A DNA stretch of 64,000 bases from Paenibacillus vietnamensis (GTDB lineage: Bacteria; Bacillota; Bacilli; Paenibacillales; Paenibacillaceae), in contig NZ_JAHMHW010000002.1 of the NCBI RefSeq assembly GCF_020169515.1, positions 434,001-498,000 on the forward strand, in the 5' to 3' direction. The position numbers were made by a program, and so were the translations under genes. Below are positions 35,266 through 44,608 of this stretch, one piece after another; within the stretch, counting starts at the first letter, position 1; every line of letters starts with the position of its first letter. Below the pieces are notes generated by a model. The model did no database searches, was not told where the DNA came from, and saw only the letters and a list, made by a program, of their open reading frames with translations.

Positions 35266-37338
35266 TTATGCATTCGAAGAACGCTTCAAAATCCGGCAGC
35301 TATACGCGCTTAGCTCCAGTGCGGCACCTTCCGGATCGCCTGTCAGCAGATCGGCATAGTTTCTTCCGTCGAGCGGCACGGTAACGTCTTTGTTGCTAAA
35401 GTTGGATACGAAGACGTAGTCGTTCGTTCCGTCCGTCCGAAGCTGGGCGGTTACGCCGTACGGAAGCTCGGATTCGAGCACGCGCTTGATGCCCGCTTCC
35501 GACACGAGGGCGGCAAGCAGCAGCTTTGTAAACGCCGCTTCGTTGCGGGAGGCGATATAATACGCTTTGCCCTTGCCAAGCTTATTCACCGTAAGAGCAG
35601 GTCTTCCGGCGTAGAAATCGTCGCCGTACACGGCCAGCGCCTCCGCCCCCTCCAGATGAATCAGGTCGCAAAGCTCGCGAGCTTCATACTCGCCGCCAAG
35701 TCCGAGCGAGTTGCCGTCGTTCATGACGACCCGGTTCGAATCGTGATCGTGCAGCGAGTCGATTTCCTCCGACCAGATGCCCAGCGTCTTGCGAAGCGGG
35801 CCCGGGAAGCCGGTCAGGAAGCAAAGATCGTTCTCGTCCACGATGCCGCTCCAGTAAGTCGCCACGAATGTACCGCCGTTTTCCACGAACCGTTCGATTT
35901 TCTCGCCGACGCCAGGGCGCACCATATACAGCATAGGCGCGATGACCAGCTTGTACGAATCGAAGCTGCACTCCGAATCGATGACGTCAACGGGCACGCC
36001 AAGATCCCATAATGGACGGTAATGGCGCTTCGCCGTTTCCTCGTATTTCAGGCCGCTGTTGCGCGGACCTTGAGAATCCTTCACTGCCCAGCGGTTCTCC
36101 CAGTCATAGATGAGGGCGACCTCCGGCTTCACCGTCGTGCCGACAACCTCCGTCAGCTTGGACAGCCTCTCGCCCAGCTCCGCCACATCGCGGAACACGC
36201 GCGTATGCTCGTGGCCGACATGGTCAACCACCGCGCCGTGCAGCTTCTCGCTCGAGCCTCTGCTCTTGCGCCATTGGAAATATTGTACCGTGTCCGAGCC
36301 GTGCGCAACCGCCTGCAGGGAGGAGAGCATATGCATGCCCGGACGCTTCAGCTTGCTGATCGGCTGCCAGTTCGTCATGCTCGGCGTGCTCTCCATCAGC
36401 ATGAACGGCTTGCCGCCCTTCAGGGAACGGAATACATCATGGTTTAAGGCGATCCATGCGGCAAGCTCGGCCTCATCGCCGTTGTTGTCGTGCCAAGTCG
36501 GATACGCATCCCACGAAATGACATCGAGCAGCTCCGTAAACTTCCAGTAATTCAACGGCTCGAAATCCAGCATGAAGTTGGTCGTGATCGGAAGCTCGCT
36601 GTTTGCGGCGCGCAAAGGCTCGATCTCTTTGCGGCAGAAATCGACGGTTTGATCGGTTACAAACCTTCTCCAATCGACGTTCTGGCCGTGAACCGCGTTC
36701 TCGCCGCGCGGAGTAGGAGACTCAACCTGGCTCCAATCTGTGTAAGTATGGCTCCAGAACGTGGTCCACCAGGCGTCGTTAAGAGACTCAAGCGTGCCGT
36801 ATTTGTTTTTCAGCCAGCCGCGGAACGCCTCCTCGCAGTACGAACAGTGGCATTCGCCGCCGTACTCGTTGGAAATGTGCCAGCCGATGACAGCGGGATG
36901 CTGTGCATAACGCTCGGCAAGCTTCGTATTCATGATGTTGACCTTCTCGCGGTATACCGGCGAGGTGAAGCAGTGATTGTGGCGCGCGCCATGCAGGTTG
37001 CGGATGCCGGTTGGCGCCACGCGGAGCACCTCCGGATATTTCTGGGACATCCAGGCTGGACGGGCGCCGCTTGGCGTTGCAAGCAAGGCGTAAATGCCGT
37101 TAGCCGCGAATTTGTCAAGCAGCGAGTCGAGCCATTCGAACGTGAATACGCCCTCTTCCGGCTCGATAGCCGCCCACGCGAAGATGCCTACGGACATAAC
37201 ATTGCAGCCCGCAAGCTTCATAAGCCGGATATCTTCCTCCAGCACCTCGGGATATTTCTGCCACTGATCCGGATTATAATCGGCCCCATGCAGCATTTGC
37301 GGTATTTTCGTGCTGATCGGCGGGTATTTTAAAGTCAT
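35266..37338 (-). CDS. Glycoside hydrolase family 42 beta-galactosidase
   Basis: GGAGG 8 nt before ATG 37338 sets a 690-residue product. The start MLHGADYNPDQW is typical of GH42. The acid/base Glu lies in HISNEYGGECHC, next to zinc-binding cysteines (CHCSYC), and the nucleophile Glu in MLMESTPSMTNW. It has no signal peptide and would act on imported galactosides or galactan oligomers. An AraC regulator is divergently encoded. Confidence 0.94.
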   Translation of the reverse strand: MTLKYPPISTKIPQMLHGADYNPDQWQKYPEVLEEDIRLMKLAGCNVMSVGIFAWAAIEPEEGVFTFEWLDSLLDKFAANGIYALLATPSGARPAWMSQKYPEVLRVAPTGIRNLHGARHNHCFTSPVYREKVNIMNTKLAERYAQHPAVIGWHISNEYGGECHCSYCEEAFRGWLKNKYGTLESLNDAWWTTFWSHTYTDWSQVESPTPRGENAVHGQNVDWRRFVTDQTVDFCRKEIEPLRAANSELPITTNFMLDFEPLNYWKFTELLDVISWDAYPTWHDNNGDEAELAAWIALNHDVFRSLKGGKPFMLMESTPSMTNWQPISKLKRPGMHMLSSLQAVAHGSDTVQYFQWRKSRGSSEKLHGAVVDHVGHEHTRVFRDVAELGERLSKLTEVVGTTVKPEVALIYDWENRWAVKDSQGPRNSGLKYEETAKRHYRPLWDLGVPVDVIDSECSFDSYKLVIAPMLYMVRPGVGEKIERFVENGGTFVATYWSGIVDENDLCFLTGFPGPLRKTLGIWSEEIDSLHDHDSNRVVMNDGNSLGLGGEYEARELCDLIHLEGAEALAVYGDDFYAGRPALTVNKLGKGKAYYIASRNEAAFTKLLLAALVSEAGIKRVLESELPYGVTAQLRTDGTNDYVFVSNFSNKDVTVPLDGRNYADLLTGDPEGAALELSAYSCRILKRSSNA

Positions 37339-37362
37339 CGTGTTAACCTCCAGCTTCGTCTT

Positions 37363-37378
37363 GATAATCGGCATTATC
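37363..37378. promoter_or_regulatory. Inverted repeat between GH42 and its AraC regulator
   Basis: GATAAT-CGGC-ATTATC, a perfect dyad in the divergent promoter region, next to TATACTATAAT (37382-37392). Candidate operator. Confidence 0.5.
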
Positions 37379-37459
37379 GGGTATACTATAATGATATTCA
37401 TATTATATCTGCTAATACGCCCAAACAAAATAATAGTATTTTCGCATCACTTTCAAAAT

Positions 37460-38308
37460 ATGAAACTGGAGGCTAACGCTATCGACACGATGGTTTTCCC
37501 GATTCTGACGGAGACGGACACGATGCTTCCGCTATACCTGACCAGCAACGGGCATTGGAGCAACCAGGAGACGATCGACCGCCCGGACGGCTACCCCCAT
37601 TTTCAATGGCTTCAGGTGATGTCGGGTGCGGGAGAGCTTTACGTCGGCGATCAGGTCATGACTGTCAGAGCGGGTCAAGGCTTCTGCCTGTTTCCGGATG
37701 TGCCGCATCGGTACCACGCGATTCAGGAGCCGTGGGAGATTCATTGGCTGAGCTTCCGCGGCGAGCTGTCCGAGACGCTGTTCCGTCAGGCAGGCATTAC
37801 GAAATCCGGCGTTTATTCGACGGCCGACCATGATATGATTGTTTCACATATGAAAAACATCTATGCGATGACCCAGTCCGGCCGCGCGTTTATGGGGCTC
37901 GAATGCTCAAAGCTCGTTTACATGTTCCTGCTTGACCTGATGAAGGTCATCCAAGTCAGCTCCCACTCCGTCGAGCAGAATTACGTAAAACTCCATCCGG
38001 TTTTTCAATACATTGAAGCGAATTACGACCGGCTCATTACGATCAAGGATCTGGCTGCCTGCATCGACGTGACGCCGCAGTACTTGTGCCTGCTGTTCAA
38101 AAAAGCGATGAAAATGCGGCCGATGGAATACGTAAACCGGGAGAGAATCAACCGAAGCAAGGAGCTCATGTTCAAGGAAAGCGGCATTAAAATGCATGAA
38201 ATCGCCATGCGCGTCGGCTTCGATTCCCCCAGCTACTTCAGCTCCGTCTTCAAGCGGCTGGAGCGGCTAAGCCCGGAGCAATTCAAAAGAATTCACGGGA
38301 TCCGGTAA
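37460..38308 (+). CDS. AraC family regulator, probable control of GH42
   Basis: From ATG 37460 the product is 282 residues. An N-terminal cupin (VGDQVMTVRAGQGFCLFPDV, then VPHRYH) binds the effector and two HTH units fill about 185-282 (DLAACIDVTPQYLCLLFKKA, IAMRVGFDSPSYFSSVFKRL). It is divergent from GH42 and probably activates it in the presence of a sugar. The start is not certain: no ribosome site precedes the ATG, and the GGAGG inside the gene is too far from the next ATG. Confidence 0.87.
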   Translation: MKLEANAIDTMVFPILTETDTMLPLYLTSNGHWSNQETIDRPDGYPHFQWLQVMSGAGELYVGDQVMTVRAGQGFCLFPDVPHRYHAIQEPWEIHWLSFRGELSETLFRQAGITKSGVYSTADHDMIVSHMKNIYAMTQSGRAFMGLECSKLVYMFLLDLMKVIQVSSHSVEQNYVKLHPVFQYIEANYDRLITIKDLAACIDVTPQYLCLLFKKAMKMRPMEYVNRERINRSKELMFKESGIKMHEIAMRVGFDSPSYFSSVFKRLERLSPEQFKRIHGIR

Positions 38309-38314
38309 CGAACG

Positions 38315-38338
38315 GGAGCCGCGGAAGCCGGCGGCTCC
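38315..38338 (+). terminator. Hairpin after araC
   Basis: GGAGCCGC / GCGGCTCC with an 8-nt loop; no T tract, so weak. Confidence 0.4.
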
Positions 38339-38377
38339 TGCAAGATTCGCGCCTTACCTGACAGGAGGTTTAAACCA

Positions 38378-39568
38378 ATGACCGGCAAAACAGTTGTTTT
38401 TGAAGAAATCGACCGTCAGGCGGACACGTTCCGCACGATTTCCCGCTCGATCGGAAGCCGCCCCGAGCTTGGCCACGAGGAGTTTTTCGCTTCGGAGCTG
38501 CTAAGCGCCGAGCTGGTCAGGCAGGGCTTCGCAGTGGAGCGCGGCGTTCTCGGCATTGCCACCTCGTTCGTTGCGGAGTTCGATTCAGGCAGGCCGGGAC
38601 CGGTAGCCGCCTTTTTGTGCGAATACGACGCACTCCCGGAAATCGGGCATGCCTGCGGCCATCATCTGATCTGCTCGATGAGCGCCGCCGCAGCAAGCGG
38701 TCTGAAGGCCGCGATGCAAGCCGGCCTGGTCGGCGGCAAAATACGCGTATTCGGAACGCCTGCCGAAGAAACCCGCGGCGCCAAGGTGCCGATGGCGGCA
38801 GCCGGTTTGTTCGACGATTGCGATTTCGCGCTGATGGCCCATCCTTACCATACCTTTGAACGGTCTGGCGAGTCGCTTGCGCTCGATGCGCTGCAGTTTG
38901 AATTCACAGGTGCTGCCGCTCATGCGGCGGCGAGCCCGCATGAAGGCGTGAATGCGCTTGACGCCGTGCTGCTGCTGTTCAGCAGCATTAATGCGCTGCG
39001 CCAGCAAACGAGAAGCGATGCGCGCATACACGGGATTATCGACAACGGCGGCAAAGCGCCGAATATTATCCCTGATTATGCATCGGCGAAATTTTATGTG
39101 CGTTCCGCTTCCCGCTCTTACACGGATGAACTGACGGCGAAGGTGCTGCGGTGCGCCGAAGGGGCCGCCCTGCAAACTGGCTGCTCGCTGAAGGTGAGCA
39201 ACTATGAATTTTCGTATGACGAACTGCTGACGAACGAAACGTTATCCGCCCGGTTCGACGCGAATTTGATCGAAGCCGGGATAGCGCCCGGACAAATCGA
39301 AACGGGCAAGGATCACGGCTCGCTGGATCTCGGCAACGTATCGGTCCGCTGTCCGGCCATTCATCCGTACGTCAAGGTCGTTCAGGACCGGCTGACGCTT
39401 CATACCGAAGCCTTCCGCGACGCGGCGATGGAGGACTATGCGCTCGAAGGCATGCTGTTCGGCGCCAAAATGCTGGCAGCCACCGCATTTGACGTGTACG
39501 CAGATGCCGGGCTGCTCGCCCGTGTCCGCGAAGAATTCGAGCGGCGCACAATGCCGGTCGTCAAGTAA
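38378..39568 (+). CDS. M20 family metallopeptidase / amidohydrolase
   Basis: 396 residues. Metal ligands are in CEYDALPEIGHACGHH and 'GTPAEETRGAKVPM', and the dimerisation domain begins FTGAAAHAAASPHEG. This matches the aminoacylase/p-aminobenzoyl-glutamate hydrolase (AbgB-like) branch, which removes acyl groups from amino acids. Cytoplasmic. AGGAGG precedes the start. It is followed by a two-gene amino-acid exporter, 45 bp downstream, which may export the released product. Confidence 0.9.
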   Translation: MTGKTVVFEEIDRQADTFRTISRSIGSRPELGHEEFFASELLSAELVRQGFAVERGVLGIATSFVAEFDSGRPGPVAAFLCEYDALPEIGHACGHHLICSMSAAAASGLKAAMQAGLVGGKIRVFGTPAEETRGAKVPMAAAGLFDDCDFALMAHPYHTFERSGESLALDALQFEFTGAAAHAAASPHEGVNALDAVLLLFSSINALRQQTRSDARIHGIIDNGGKAPNIIPDYASAKFYVRSASRSYTDELTAKVLRCAEGAALQTGCSLKVSNYEFSYDELLTNETLSARFDANLIEAGIAPGQIETGKDHGSLDLGNVSVRCPAIHPYVKVVQDRLTLHTEAFRDAAMEDYALEGMLFGAKMLAATAFDVYADAGLLARVREEFERRTMPVVK

Positions 39569-39613
39569 AGCCGCGCAGGCGCTTCAGGGAACCTAGAGGA
39601 GGTGGGAAGGGGG

Positions 39614-40360
39614 ATGGCGGACAACCGCGAAATTACGCAGATTTGCTTATTGGCCGGTAAAATCATCTTGCAGAACGGCGGGGAAACCTACCGGGTTGAG
39701 GATACGATGGATCGGATTGCCGCGGCGTACGGCATTGAAAACTCGCACAGCTTCGTGACGCCGACCGGCATTATTTTCGCAATCGACGGCTCCAGCCAGC
39801 TGACCAGACTGATCCGCATCTCCGAGCGGTCGACGAATCTGGAGAAGGTGTCGCTGGTGAACGATATTTCCAGAAGGATCGGCAGCGGGTCGCTGCCGGC
39901 GGACGAAGCGCTCACCCTGCTTCAAGAGCTCGATGAAACGCGCCGGGAATACTCTGCAATAGTGAAAACAGCGGCGGCAGCGGCGGCAAGCGGCGGCTTC
40001 CTTATTATGTATGACGGTTCTTGGGGGGATTTTTTTCCGGTGCTTGTTACAGGAGGCTTGGGCTTCTGGCTTTATCTGGTGCTGGGACGGTTCGTAACGG
40101 TCAAATTTTTCGCCGAATTTATTTCGGCCCTGCTGATCGGCACATTAGCCGCACTGCTCGTGCGTCAGGGCATTGGCAGCGATCTGGATAAAATCGTTAT
40201 CGGCTCCGTCATGCCGCTGGTGCCGGGACTGGCAATCACAACTGCGGTCCGGGATTTGATGGCCGGCCATCTCGTTTCAGGCCTGTCGAAGGGGGCGGAG
40301 GCTTTCCTTACGGCGTTCGCGATCGGGGCGGGCATCGCAGCCGTCCTTTCTTTCTATTAA
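39614..40360 (+). CDS. ThrE-type threonine/serine exporter, large subunit
   Basis: From ATG 39614 it has 248 residues. The soluble N-terminus (ICLLAGKIILQNGGETYRVE, FVTPTGIIFAID) and about five membrane helices in the C-terminal half match the DUF1212/ThrE family. The next gene encodes the complementary small subunit, so the two make a split exporter for threonine or serine. Confidence 0.88.
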   Translation: MADNREITQICLLAGKIILQNGGETYRVEDTMDRIAAAYGIENSHSFVTPTGIIFAIDGSSQLTRLIRISERSTNLEKVSLVNDISRRIGSGSLPADEALTLLQELDETRREYSAIVKTAAAAAASGGFLIMYDGSWGDFFPVLVTGGLGFWLYLVLGRFVTVKFFAEFISALLIGTLAALLVRQGIGSDLDKIVIGSVMPLVPGLAITTAVRDLMAGHLVSGLSKGAEAFLTAFAIGAGIAAVLSFY

Positions 40361-40382
40361 CTACTGCAAGGGGGATTAACGC

Positions 40383-40820
40383 ATGATGCTTCTCGAGCAG
40401 CTCGCCATGAGCTTTACCGCCTCCGCCGCTTTCGGCATCCTCTTTAACTCGCCGAGGGACAGGCTTCTCCAATGCGGCATAACCGGCATGGCCGGATGGC
40501 TCGTTTATGTGTACGCGATGCGTCTGACGCTTGATGCGATCCCCGCTACGCTGCTCGCCGCCATAGCCGTCACCGCACTGAGCCAGCTATTCTCCAAGTT
40601 GTACCGTACGCCGATTATCGTGTTCAGCGTCTCCGGCATCATCCCGCTCGTCCCCGGCGGCGTTGCCTACGATGCGATGCGCAACGCCGTCCAGGACAAT
40701 TACGAGCTGGCGGTCGAGCTCGCCGTGAAAGCGTTCATGCTGTCGGGCGCGATCGCGATCGGCCTCTTCTTCTCCGAGGTGCTGAATCGGATGATCCGCA
40801 GCTTCGGGAACAAACCGTAA
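40383..40820 (+). CDS. ThrE-type exporter, small subunit (DUF3815)
   Basis: 145 residues with four hydrophobic helices. 'GILFNSPRDRLLQCGITGM' and SGIIPLVPGGVAYDAM correspond to the C-terminal ThrE_2 domain. It starts 22 bp after the large subunit and probably forms a complex with it. Confidence 0.88.
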   Translation: MMLLEQLAMSFTASAAFGILFNSPRDRLLQCGITGMAGWLVYVYAMRLTLDAIPATLLAAIAVTALSQLFSKLYRTPIIVFSVSGIIPLVPGGVAYDAMRNAVQDNYELAVELAVKAFMLSGAIAIGLFFSEVLNRMIRSFGNKP

Positions 40821-40878
40821 ACGCTCGTTTCTCGTTTCTGCAATCAAGCTTTGTTTCATTCATGGGAGGGAAATTCGT

Positions 40879-41829
40879 TTGCATTCTATCGTCCTGCCGG
40901 ACGGCCGGCTGAACGGGAAGGCCGTCTGGCGCAGAGAAAAGCTGTACAAAGGGATGAACGGCAAATACGTGGAGCGCGTCTATTTGTCGCCGTCCGAATC
41001 GGTGATTTTCAAACCTTTGACCAACACAGAGCAAGCCGGCAAGGAAATTTATATTTACCGGCACATACTCCCTTCTTTTCCTCCGGTTTACCCTAAGCTG
41101 CTCGCCCATTCGCCGGAGCAAGCCGGCCCGGAGTGCGGGTGGGCTCTATTCGAGGATTTGGGGAGGCTGCAGCACCGCTTTGACCCCGGTACGGCCGAAC
41201 GCCTTCTCGTTTGCGCCGCAAGCTGGCATGCGCTCCCGGCCGGCCGCTGGGCGGACGCTCCGCTTAGCGGGCCTAAACCTTCGGCCGGAACGATCCGGAG
41301 CGGAATGCTGGAGCATGAGCGGGATTGGGCTGCTTTCCAGCAAAGTGTCCCAGGTCTTTCTCCCGGGATGTACGGCAGGCTCTTCACGGCGCTGCGGGAA
41401 ATTGATCTTGATTGTGTACAAGCTTCGCAAGTGCTTTCGCACGGCGACCTGCACCTGGGCAATTATGCGCTTGCGAACGGCCGGCTCGCCATACTGGACT
41501 GGGAGCATGTCCATCTGAACAGCCGGTACTGGGATTTGTATCACGTGCTCGATCTTTCTCACCCGCTGTTTCCGAAATCGCTTGGAACAGCGGAGCGCGA
41601 GCGGCTGCTCGACGGCTATATCGAGGCTGCCTCCCGGAGCGGCGGCCCTCCGCTGGAGCCCGACTTCAAGCGGCGCTATTATTTATTTTCATCCTTATAT
41701 TCCTTATGGATGCTGAAGCTGATTGCCGGAGATATCGAACGGAACAACGGCATTTGGCCGCTGGACCGGCTTAAGAGCCAGCTGGCCGAAACCGTCCAAA
41801 GCTTCAAGGATTGCCTGGAGTCCGTATAA
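40879..41829 (+). CDS. Aminoglycoside phosphotransferase-like kinase
   Basis: TTG start at 40879 with GGGAGGG about 8 nt upstream; 316 residues. The kinase-like fold shows the catalytic loop SHGDLHLGNYAL and the metal motif ILDWEHVH. Typical of APH/choline kinase relatives that phosphorylate small molecules. The substrate is not evident and drug resistance should not be assumed. It is convergent with lipL. Confidence 0.8.
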   Translation: MHSIVLPDGRLNGKAVWRREKLYKGMNGKYVERVYLSPSESVIFKPLTNTEQAGKEIYIYRHILPSFPPVYPKLLAHSPEQAGPECGWALFEDLGRLQHRFDPGTAERLLVCAASWHALPAGRWADAPLSGPKPSAGTIRSGMLEHERDWAAFQQSVPGLSPGMYGRLFTALREIDLDCVQASQVLSHGDLHLGNYALANGRLAILDWEHVHLNSRYWDLYHVLDLSHPLFPKSLGTAERERLLDGYIEAASRSGGPPLEPDFKRRYYLFSSLYSLWMLKLIAGDIERNNGIWPLDRLKSQLAETVQSFKDCLESV

Positions 41830-41846
41830 AGCTTAGTTCCCCGGGG

Positions 41847-42689
41847 TTAATATCTTGCCCGAAGCGAGCGGGTCATGTCCGCGATTTCGTCTTCATCCGG
41901 CAAATCGAGACCGATGCTCCCGTTATCCTCCCCTGCTGCCGATCCGCGCGAAAGAACGGCATTCTTTACAGCTGCCGCAAACGTCTCCGCCCCCCTGTCA
42001 CCGAACAATGCCGGCGCCAGCTCTTCCAGGCTCGCGGTGCTTTCTCCGGTTACAACCGGATGCTTGCCTGTCAGGCTCCCTGCGGAGGCTTGCTCGTAGA
42101 AATCGCGGACGCGTGACGCCCTCTCCCTGCCCGAGCCTTCGGCTACGATAAAAGCCTGGATAATGACCGCATGTGTCTGTCTCCGCTGCGCTATACCGCA
42201 AAACTTATAGCCGCCGATGCTGAGATCGTATTCCCCCGGACAATAGGCCCCCGCGATTTCGCCTTTCTCGACCTTTCGTCCCACAGGCTCCAGCGCCTTT
42301 TGAAGCAGCCTGTACATCAGCTCGAAATCGTCGTGAAAATGGTAGCTTTTGCCCGGGTCCTTCGGTAAAATGAGCGAAACGTTGACAACGCCCAAGTCCA
42401 AAGGCACCGCCGCCCCTCCCGAGTTTCTGACGGCGGTCGACCAGCCCTCCTTCTCCAGCTGTCTCCGCGCCTCCCCCGCAGCGGACAGCCGGCTGTCCGC
42501 GAGACCGAGGATGAAGGCTTGCGGGTGACGCCAAATATGACATACCGGCGCCCCTCCCCGGCCCGTCCTTCTGCACAGAAGCTCGTCAAGCGCGAATGCG
42601 TACAGCGCTTCCTTGCCGGAAATATCGTTCATGCGATCCAGTACAAGCATTGAACCGAGCTCCCATTCGTCTGTGCCGCTTCGTTCCAT
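41847..42689 (-). CDS. lipL: Octanoyl-[GcvH]:protein N-octanoyltransferase
   Basis: From ATG 42689 the product has 280 residues; a TTG at 42713 is an alternative. The lipoate-ligase fold contains RNSGGAAVPLDLGVVN and the active-site Cys in GAYCPGEYDLSI, as in LipL, which moves octanoyl groups from GcvH to E2 subunits during lipoate synthesis. It is smaller than ATP-dependent LplA. The motif favours LipL over LipM. Confidence 0.88.
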   Translation of the reverse strand: MERSGTDEWELGSMLVLDRMNDISGKEALYAFALDELLCRRTGRGGAPVCHIWRHPQAFILGLADSRLSAAGEARRQLEKEGWSTAVRNSGGAAVPLDLGVVNVSLILPKDPGKSYHFHDDFELMYRLLQKALEPVGRKVEKGEIAGAYCPGEYDLSIGGYKFCGIAQRRQTHAVIIQAFIVAEGSGRERASRVRDFYEQASAGSLTGKHPVVTGESTASLEELAPALFGDRGAETFAAAVKNAVLSRGSAAGEDNGSIGLDLPDEDEIADMTRSLRARY

Positions 42690-42864
42690 CGCTGATCCAC
42701 ACTTCCCTTCCAAGCGCCGGCGGTTGTCGCCGTACTTCTATAATTATAACGGTATCCGGCCATTTGCGCGGCCTGTATTGCCTTTGCTCGCCGCCCGCAC
42801 TACAATATAGCTAATGCCTAACGTGATAGCTGATGCCTATCATGTCGCTGGGAGGACGCAGTAA

Positions 42865-43731
42865 TTGGAAGTTTACAACGAAAAGGTCGCATACGAGAAT
42901 CCGCTGCTGTCGCTAAGAATTTTTCGGTCCAGGCGGGTTGAAGACGACTATACGAATTGGCATTACCATAAACAGCTTGAGCTGCTTCTCGTTCTGGAGG
43001 GCAGCCTGGACGTATACGTTGCGGACGAAGCCTTTCATCTCGATGCAGGCGATGTCATGCTGATCGGCGCATCCGAGCTGCACCGGGACCGCAGCGCAAA
43101 CACGCTGGATTATATCGTGGTTCAATTCGACCTTGAGCCGTTTTTCAACCAGAGCACTATCCCCTATATGAGATATTTCCTGGAGACTCAGCTTCCGCTG
43201 AGCAAAGCGAACTATATTTTTAAAGAGAACGAAGAAGTAAAACGGCAGGCGGCCACCTGCATTCAGCAAATGCTGAGCGAAGCCTCCCGCAAGGAAACCG
43301 GATACGAGCTTGCGGTTAGCGTGCTCATTAAGCAATTGCTGCTTCTGCTGCTGCGCAACGACAGCCGCAAGGTGCTTATGGAGCAGGACAATTTCGAGCG
43401 GCTGCGACTAAAGCCCGTGCTCGATTATGTTGAGAACCATCTGACGGACCGGATCCAGGTCGAAGCGGTTTGCAAAATCGCCAATATGAGCTATTACTAT
43501 TTTGTCAAATATTTCAAACGGACGATCGGTCTCTCGTTCACCGAATATGTCAATTACCGCAAGGTGAAATGGGCCGAAAGAATATTGCTGACAAAGGATT
43601 TAAGCATCTCGGAGGTCGGAGAGCGGATCGGCATGCCGAATATGGCTCATTTTTATAAAATGTTCAAAAAATATAACGATTGCTCGCCGAAGCAGTTCCA
43701 GCGGAAAATGCTCGTCTGGAACCGGCAGTAG
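42865..43731 (+). CDS. AraC family transcriptional regulator
   Basis: TTG start at 42865 with GGGAGGA upstream; 288 residues. Cupin-type N-terminal domain (NWHYHKQLELLLVLEGSLDV) with a metal-type His pair and C-terminal AraC HTH (VEAVCKIANMSYYYFVKYFK, VGERIGMPNMAHFYKMFKKY). Targets are unknown; no sugar-use gene adjoins it. Confidence 0.88.
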   Translation: MEVYNEKVAYENPLLSLRIFRSRRVEDDYTNWHYHKQLELLLVLEGSLDVYVADEAFHLDAGDVMLIGASELHRDRSANTLDYIVVQFDLEPFFNQSTIPYMRYFLETQLPLSKANYIFKENEEVKRQAATCIQQMLSEASRKETGYELAVSVLIKQLLLLLLRNDSRKVLMEQDNFERLRLKPVLDYVENHLTDRIQVEAVCKIANMSYYYFVKYFKRTIGLSFTEYVNYRKVKWAERILLTKDLSISEVGERIGMPNMAHFYKMFKKYNDCSPKQFQRKMLVWNRQ

Positions 43732-43758
43732 CAGGAACTACTTTTCTATATCTGAATC

Positions 43759-43804
43759 AAAAAAAGCTCGCTTTCCCTATGCTTTCGGGGAAACGAGCTT
43801 TTTT
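43759..43804. terminator. Bidirectional terminator, araC / phoP
   Basis: AAAAAAGCTCG...CGAGCTTTTTT with an inner TTTCCC/GGGGAAA stem, between convergent genes. It overlaps the last codons of phoP. Confidence 0.85.
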
Positions 43805-44499
43805 GGCATAACGAGCTTGTATCCGACGCCGCGGATCGATTCGATCTGGACGGATTGCTGGCCAAGCTCCAGCTTCTTCCTGAGCGAGCTGACATGGACG
43901 TCTACCGTCCGCTGCCCGCCGATATAGTCGAAGCCCCACACGACATTCATCAGATCGTCGCGCGTAATGACCATGCCCGGACGCTGCACCAAATACAATA
44001 GAACTTCAAATTCCTTCGGTCTCAGCGGGATCGCTTCACCGTTCAGAATCACTTCGTACTTCTCGGGATAAATCGATAAATCGCCGGCCGTAATGATCTT
44101 CTCCGTCGATTCGGCAGGCTTGCTCTCGTCCAGCTGGGTGCGGCGCAGCACCGCAGATACGCGGGCCAGCAGCTCGGCGACGCCAAACGGCTTCGTAATA
44201 TAATCGTCCGCCCCGTGCTTCAACCCCTGAACGACCTCTTCCTCCGCATTGCGCGCCGTTAAAATAATGACCGGCGTTCTTACGCCGTTCTGGCGAAGAC
44301 GGGTCAAAATTTCAAAGCCGTTCATGCCGGGCAGCATAATATCGAGAATAACCAGATCAAAGCTGCGCTGCAGTGCGGTTTGCAGTCCTTCGCCTCCATG
44401 ATCGATCACCGTCGTTTCATAGCCTTCCTGTGTCAAATTGTATGACAACAGACGCGCTAACGTTGGTTCGTCTTCGATGACAAGAACTTTATGCGACAT
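43777..44499 (-). CDS. phoP: Response regulator PhoP
   Basis: From ATG 44499 (GGAGG nearby) it has 240 residues. The receiver domain carries the phosphorylated Asp in LVILDIMLPGMNGFEI and Lys in DDYITKPFGVAELLARV. The C-terminal OmpR winged helix (RPKEFEVLLYLVQRPG, VDVHVSSLRKKLE) binds PhoP boxes. It lies after the histidine kinase gene. The pst operon 10 kb away has a matching four-repeat site, supporting the phosphate assignment. Confidence 0.87.
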   Translation of the reverse strand: MSHKVLVIEDEPTLARLLSYNLTQEGYETTVIDHGGEGLQTALQRSFDLVILDIMLPGMNGFEILTRLRQNGVRTPVIILTARNAEEEVVQGLKHGADDYITKPFGVAELLARVSAVLRRTQLDESKPAESTEKIITAGDLSIYPEKYEVILNGEAIPLRPKEFEVLLYLVQRPGMVITRDDLMNVVWGFDYIGGQRTVDVHVSSLRKKLELGQQSVQIESIRGVGYKLVMPKKLVSPKA

Positions 44500-44608
44500 A
44501 TTGACCTCCAACATTGCCGGCATCGTCCGCTTCGGACCGCTGCCAGCATATTTAAACCTTGTACCTTTAGTTTATCACGGTTTCGTGAAGAATAGGTAAA
44601 TCTTTTTT

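Noticed and set aside
40879-41829. Antibiotic resistance gene
   Set aside because: Only the general APH kinase fold is seen; chromosomal context gives no sign of resistance.
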